8,144 bases of DNA from Bacteriovoracaceae bacterium UBA6261 (lineage in GTDB: Bacteria; Bdellovibrionota; Bacteriovoracia; Bacteriovoracales; Bacteriovoracaceae). The translations under genes were made by a program, and so were the position numbers. The stretch's first letter is position 1; the number at the start of each line of letters is the position of its first letter. Positions 5,227-8,144 of the stretch are shown in pieces. The notes below the pieces were generated by a model, which had not been told where the DNA came from, ran no database searches, and saw only the letters and a list, made by a program, of their open reading frames with translations. The DNA lies in assembly GCA_002440825.1 (NCBI GenBank), contig DJVH01000069.1, forward strand, positions 1-8,144. The letters are read 5' to 3'.

Positions 5227-5634
5227 ATGGGTGGATTCAAAGACGAATTTGACGATATTGAAGAAGAACTAGATCTTGATAGCGACGCAGATGATGGCGA
5301 AGACTTCGGGTATGATGACGAAGACGGAGACGGCGAAGGTAAATCTTCCGGCAAAAAGAATAAGTCTGAGGGTTCTGGATTTAACAGAGACACTTATTAC
5401 TTCTACAAAGATAAACTCGTTCAGCTTTCGGGAACAATAAGACCGAAGGAAAGATCGAAGGAAGGAAAAGTCATTTCTCTGGATTTCAAAACTGACGACA
5501 AAATCTACAGTGTCGTGATGGATGATATGGGCAAAAAGCTTATGAACTCATGCTACCAGGAGCTTTTGGTCACAGGTCTTGTCTCAAAAATTACTGAGAA
5601 AGATTATACGATTGCCATTAAGACTTATATCTAG
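5227..5634 (+). CDS. Acidic-tailed protein with a small OB-like C-terminal domain, unknown function
   Basis: 135 residues, no signal peptide, so cytoplasmic. Residues 1-38 are extremely acidic: about 20 Asp/Glu interrupted by Gly, Phe and Tyr. A short Lys/Ser linker follows (39-50). The rest, about 55-135, looks like one compact beta domain: KLVQLSGTIRPKE, GKVISLDFKTDDKIYSVVMDD, GKKLMNSCYQELLVTGLVSK, YTIAIKTYI. The rhythm 'strand-GT-strand, short helix, E-VTG-strand' is what small OB folds show. An acidic tail next to an OB-like domain recalls single-stranded DNA-binding or chaperone proteins, but I cannot name a family. AGGGGAAG about 8 bp before the ATG serves as ribosome binding site. The stop codon overlaps that of the convergent DOMON-like gene. 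Confidence 0.8.
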   Translation: MGGFKDEFDDIEEELDLDSDADDGEDFGYDDEDGDGEGKSSGKKNKSEGSGFNRDTYYFYKDKLVQLSGTIRPKERSKEGKVISLDFKTDDKIYSVVMDDMGKKLMNSCYQELLVTGLVSKITEKDYTIAIKTYI

Positions 5635-6170
5635 AAGATTTTTTCAAACGATCTGAAATCGTGGAAGTTGGGCCTTGTATCGTGATGCGAGAGGGCCCAA
5701 TAACTCAAAACTCCGTTAGGCCCTTTGATCACGCTGGAAATTCCACATCGAAGCTCGTGAGTTCCATCGAAAAATCCCACAGGGAAAAGTTCCTTTCTTA
5801 TTTCCGCAAAAAGAAAATAATGATCCAGTGAAAGCAAAATTTCAGTGGCCGGTCTGTTCATACGCGTCCATTCTTCCAGAGGATCTCCCTTTTTCGCGAA
5901 GTAAAAACAATTCCATTCAAAATTAGGTGAAAAATTAAATTCGACGTACGAGTCTTTTTCGTTCTTGATGAAAAGCTCAAAACAGGTCTTTTCCCAAAGC
6001 TTCAGGACCCTTTCCTTATGAGGAGTAGAACTTCCTAAATCCACCAACGGCAGCCCTTTTTGAATGCGATAGCTGATAAAGACCGACTCTTCATTCTGGT
6101 TGAGCTCGGCCAGCACTTCGGTCGCCGGTGCCGTGGCCTTGTTATAAGGAGTAAGGGAAAACTTTGCCAT
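5631..6170 (-). CDS. DOMON-like domain protein
   Basis: 179 residues from the ATG at 6170. It matches the single-domain bacterial DOMON-like family by memory. Counting from the ATG, the hallmarks are LWEKTCFELFI (58-68), EFNFSPNFEWNCFYF (77-91), LRCGISSVI (140-148) and LSYWALSHHDTRPNFHDFRSF (155-175). DOMON folds are beta sandwiches that bind haem or sugars; members of this small class are annotated only by domain and sometimes occur with or fused to MurB. No signal peptide is present, so it is probably cytoplasmic. A TTG at 6182 would add four residues. Neither start has a good ribosome binding site, and ATG is preferred by codon type. It diverges from the gene at 6230 and converges on the gene ending at 5634. 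Family call likely, function unknown. Confidence 0.85.
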   Translation of the reverse strand: MAKFSLTPYNKATAPATEVLAELNQNEESVFISYRIQKGLPLVDLGSSTPHKERVLKLWEKTCFELFIKNEKDSYVEFNFSPNFEWNCFYFAKKGDPLEEWTRMNRPATEILLSLDHYFLFAEIRKELFPVGFFDGTHELRCGISSVIKGPNGVLSYWALSHHDTRPNFHDFRSFEKIF

Positions 6171-6183
6171 ATCAATACCCAAG

Positions 6184-6196
6184 GAAAACGGTTTTC
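6184..6196. promoter_or_regulatory. 13-bp palindrome GAAAAC-G-GTTTTC in a divergent promoter gap
   Basis: A perfect 6-bp inverted repeat around one central base lies in the short gap between the divergent DOMON-like gene and the secreted 491-residue protein gene. Both promoters must sit in or next to this gap, so it is a plausible shared operator. No clear -10/-35 pair or ribosome binding site could be assigned on either side. This is a weak call. Confidence 0.25.
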
Positions 6197-6229
6197 TAAA
6201 TTCAATAATGGTTAAGTCGAAAACTCATT

Positions 6230-7705
6230 ATGAAGATCTTTCTAGCTCTATTTATTATGGCCTCACTCTCGTTTAAGCTCAACGCTTTTGACGTCACAAA
6301 TCTCTCGGGCACTTCAATTGGAACGGACAGTCTCAATTCCCCACAGGCCAAGCAGATTCAGGATTTTATCAAGAGAGCAAAGGACGCGGAGAAAGCGGGC
6401 CGTCACGATGGAAAATTTGTTCTTGAGCAAGAAGCGATGGTCGCGGATCGTGGACCGTGCACTCATTGTCCACGCTATCTTTCATTGACAGCTGAAGTGA
6501 ATAAAATTGTCGGCAAGATCGCCAAAGATCCTGGTAGAAGTTCTGAGCTAGGAGACCTTCCCGTAAGATTAAATCGTTTGAAATTTCTTTTTTACACCCT
6601 GAAAAAGCAGGAAGAGGACGGAAGTATTTCGTGCAAACGTTATATGGACGTTACTCCGAATCTTCGCCCTACAAAATGGGATGGTCAGTTTAAATTGATC
6701 TCTGAAGAAATGGTTAAATTCTCCGCGATTACAGATGTTCAGTATTTTAATCCAGATGTGGAAGAAACAATTTACTATTATCGCGGTGAAGGAGCAGACA
6801 GCAATGTTTTTGTTCAGGCCGTTCTGGGAAAAGATGGAGGACGTCTTCGCACCTTCAGATATTATCCGACGGAGCAGGAAAAAAATCCTTACAACCTGCC
6901 GGACATGGACAAGGTCTATACCACCACTGAAGAAAAAAAGATCATACCGATTGTGATTACCGAATCCAACTCGACAACAGACTCTCGCGGAATTTCTTTT
7001 CTTGAGCACACTTCTGCCCAGGAAAAAAAGAAAATTGAAGCGGCCGTAGAAGAAAACAAGCGCGCTCTTGAAGAGATCGATAGGGAAACACAGATCATCG
7101 GACAGGGCAAATACGATATGAAATTCAAAGCTGAAGTTGAAAAACGAAATAAGTATATTCCAAAAAATATTCATTTCGTCGAAGCTTCAGCTGACCAGGA
7201 ATTGCTCGGAGACCTCAGTATGAAGGCTTCATCAGATCTCTCTTTAAAAGGAAATGAAGCAAAGCTTGCCCTGAAAAAAGGCGGGGATGATCTCATGCTG
7301 GTGGAAGTAAAAACAAAATTAAATGGAAGAACAGATCACAAGATTGTCGTGCCCTTTTCAGTCCGGGTGGCGGAAGATCTTCCGCAGGTCAAAGGTAAGG
7401 CCGAAACAAATTCAGAGGGACAAGTTCTCAATTTGTCCTTAACAGACGCAGGTGTTGATCTGGTTCGAAGCGAAGTCCGCCGCAACAATTCAACCGGAGT
7501 CACCAGTTACGTTCTGGCCCGCGATGTTGCTGTCGCAAAAAATGAAATGATGTCGATGCAATATGGTTCAGGTGAAGATAAAAAACAGTTCATTGCCCTA
7601 AGACACGCTAAAACCATTAAAGACAATATCACTCTTGTTCTCGATGTCCGGGTCAATGAAGATCGCAAAGCAACGCTCATGTATCAGGTCAATGCCCGCT
7701 GGTAA
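6230..7705 (+). CDS. Secreted protein of unknown family with CxxC motif
   Basis: 491 residues, not recognised. A Sec signal peptide spans 1-19 (MKIFLALFIMASLSFKLNA, cut before FDV). Residues 40-70 are charged and helical. A CxxC motif follows in GPCTHCPRY (C77, C80), with a third Cys at 135 (ISCKRYMDV), so a disulphide or metal site is possible. The middle (about 150-235) is mixed. About 262-308 is a strongly charged helix (EKKKIEAAVEENKRALEEID), probably a coiled coil. The last part, 320-491, is strand-rich. The final strand ATLMYQVNARW alternates hydrophobic residues and ends in Trp, like the recognition signal of outer-membrane barrels, though the rest does not look like a barrel. No ribosome binding site is obvious before the ATG, but the signal peptide fixes the start. 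It converges with the exonuclease gene, 7 bp apart. Confidence 0.85.
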   Translation: MKIFLALFIMASLSFKLNAFDVTNLSGTSIGTDSLNSPQAKQIQDFIKRAKDAEKAGRHDGKFVLEQEAMVADRGPCTHCPRYLSLTAEVNKIVGKIAKDPGRSSELGDLPVRLNRLKFLFYTLKKQEEDGSISCKRYMDVTPNLRPTKWDGQFKLISEEMVKFSAITDVQYFNPDVEETIYYYRGEGADSNVFVQAVLGKDGGRLRTFRYYPTEQEKNPYNLPDMDKVYTTTEEKKIIPIVITESNSTTDSRGISFLEHTSAQEKKKIEAAVEENKRALEEIDRETQIIGQGKYDMKFKAEVEKRNKYIPKNIHFVEASADQELLGDLSMKASSDLSLKGNEAKLALKKGGDDLMLVEVKTKLNGRTDHKIVVPFSVRVAEDLPQVKGKAETNSEGQVLNLSLTDAGVDLVRSEVRRNNSTGVTSYVLARDVAVAKNEMMSMQYGSGEDKKQFIALRHAKTIKDNITLVLDVRVNEDRKATLMYQVNARW

Positions 7706-7712
7706 GAACTGA

Positions 7713-8144
7713 TTAAAGTTCAAGGTCCAGAATGATAGGGCAGTGATCGCTTCCTTGCACATGTGTTTGATGTTCAACTTTTTTTACTTTTGGAATCAAA
7801 CCCGCTGTCGAGAAAAAATAATCCAGACGCCATCCGATATTTCTTTCGCGGCAATCTCCACGATACGTCCACCATGTGTACTGCTCCGGTTTACCCGGAT
7901 GAAAATGCCTGAAGACGTCTACGAAGCCGTTTCCAATCATCTCATCTAAAAAGGCCCGCTCATGGGGAAGAAAGCCGGTCGTTTTAGCATTGCTCTTAGG
8001 ATTGGAGAGATCAATTTCTGTATGAGCAGTGTTTAAATCTCCAGTGATAATGATTTCTTTTTTCGTTTCCTTATAAAGCCTCATGGCCTCATTCATCACT
8101 GTGCGGGAGAAATCCAATTTATAGTCCACTCGGGAGTGATCGCG
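7713..8144 (-). CDS. xth: Exodeoxyribonuclease III (ExoA/XthA type), C-terminal part; 5' end outside window
   Basis: The frame is open to the right edge. The last 143 residues of an EEP-family nuclease are visible, about half of the usual 250-260. Diagnostic motifs in order are RVDYKLDF, ITGDLNTAHTEIDLSNPKSN (catalytic Asp/Asn), GFVDVFRHFHPG, YTWWTYRG, RNIGWRLDYFF and QGSDHCPIIL (catalytic Asp-His). The line-up is closest to Bacillus ExoA, with the insert EIDLxNPKxN. The enzyme removes nucleotides from the 3' end of duplex DNA and cuts at abasic sites in base-excision repair. A GTG at 8127-8129 looks like a start but is the Val codon of RVDY; conserved residues continue upstream of it. It converges on the secreted-protein gene with a 7-bp gap, too small for a terminator. 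Confidence 0.95.
   Translation of the reverse strand, partial: RDHSRVDYKLDFSRTVMNEAMRLYKETKKEIIITGDLNTAHTEIDLSNPKSNAKTTGFLPHERAFLDEMIGNGFVDVFRHFHPGKPEQYTWWTYRGDCRERNIGWRLDYFFSTAGLIPKVKKVEHQTHVQGSDHCPIILDLEL

Noticed and set aside
5208..5393. Minus-strand Ser/Pro-rich open frame
   Set aside because: Its repeats simply mirror the Asp/Glu codons of the acidic tail encoded on the plus strand.
6569..7174. Minus-strand open frame of about 200 codons, rich in Phe and Cys
   Set aside because: It lies wholly inside the secreted-protein gene, has no ribosome binding site or recognisable domain, and its composition is the usual reverse-strand shadow of a Lys/Glu-rich gene.
8127..8129. GTG as the start of a short 138-residue nuclease
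   Set aside because: Conserved exonuclease III sequence (RVDY context) continues upstream to the window edge, so the gene is simply cut by the window.

Overview
The window looks like chromosomal DNA from a Gram-negative bacterium of moderate, slightly AT-leaning composition. It carries several Sec signal peptides, a Bacillus ExoA-type exonuclease III and a DOMON-like domain protein. The many short secreted proteins of unknown family, and a short Cys-rich bufferin-like protein, would suit Bdellovibrionota/Bacteriovoracia or another former deltaproteobacterial lineage. That placement is a guess from style, not from a marker gene. I see no rRNA, tRNA, CRISPR array, insertion sequence or phage gene.

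Region 1 (1-4384, minus strand) is one compact operon. In transcription order it holds a GbsR/MarR-type regulator, a FabF-like beta-ketoacyl-ACP synthase, a dedicated acyl carrier protein, a CrtI/phytoene-desaturase-like FAD oxidoreductase, and an OleA-like thiolase-fold synthase that runs off the left edge. The junctions are TAA-ATG abutting, 26 bp, a 1-bp overlap and a 4-bp overlap, so the genes are almost certainly co-transcribed and largely translationally coupled. The set reads as a lipid pathway: an ACP-bound acyl chain is extended by the synthase, dehydrogenated, reduced or isomerised by the flavoenzyme, and joined head-to-head to a second acyl chain by the OleA-like enzyme. The product would be an unusual long-chain ketone, olefin or polyene. 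This is the most interesting part of the window.

Region 2 (4385-5226) holds two small exported proteins in convergent orientation. One is a six-Cys protein resembling bufferin-type metallophore precursors, and the other is a very acidic 70-residue protein. Between them lies a roughly 100-bp imperfect palindrome built from GTTGGCC-like heptamers. The second gene and the next plus-strand gene diverge from a 170-bp gap.

Region 3 (5227-8144) contains an acidic cytoplasmic protein with a small OB-like C-terminal domain, a DOMON-like protein, a large secreted protein of unknown family with a CxxC motif and an outer-membrane-like last strand, and the 3' part of an exonuclease III gene that continues past the right edge. 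Two convergent gene pairs here are packed with no terminator space; one pair shares the palindromic tetramer CTAG as both stop codons.
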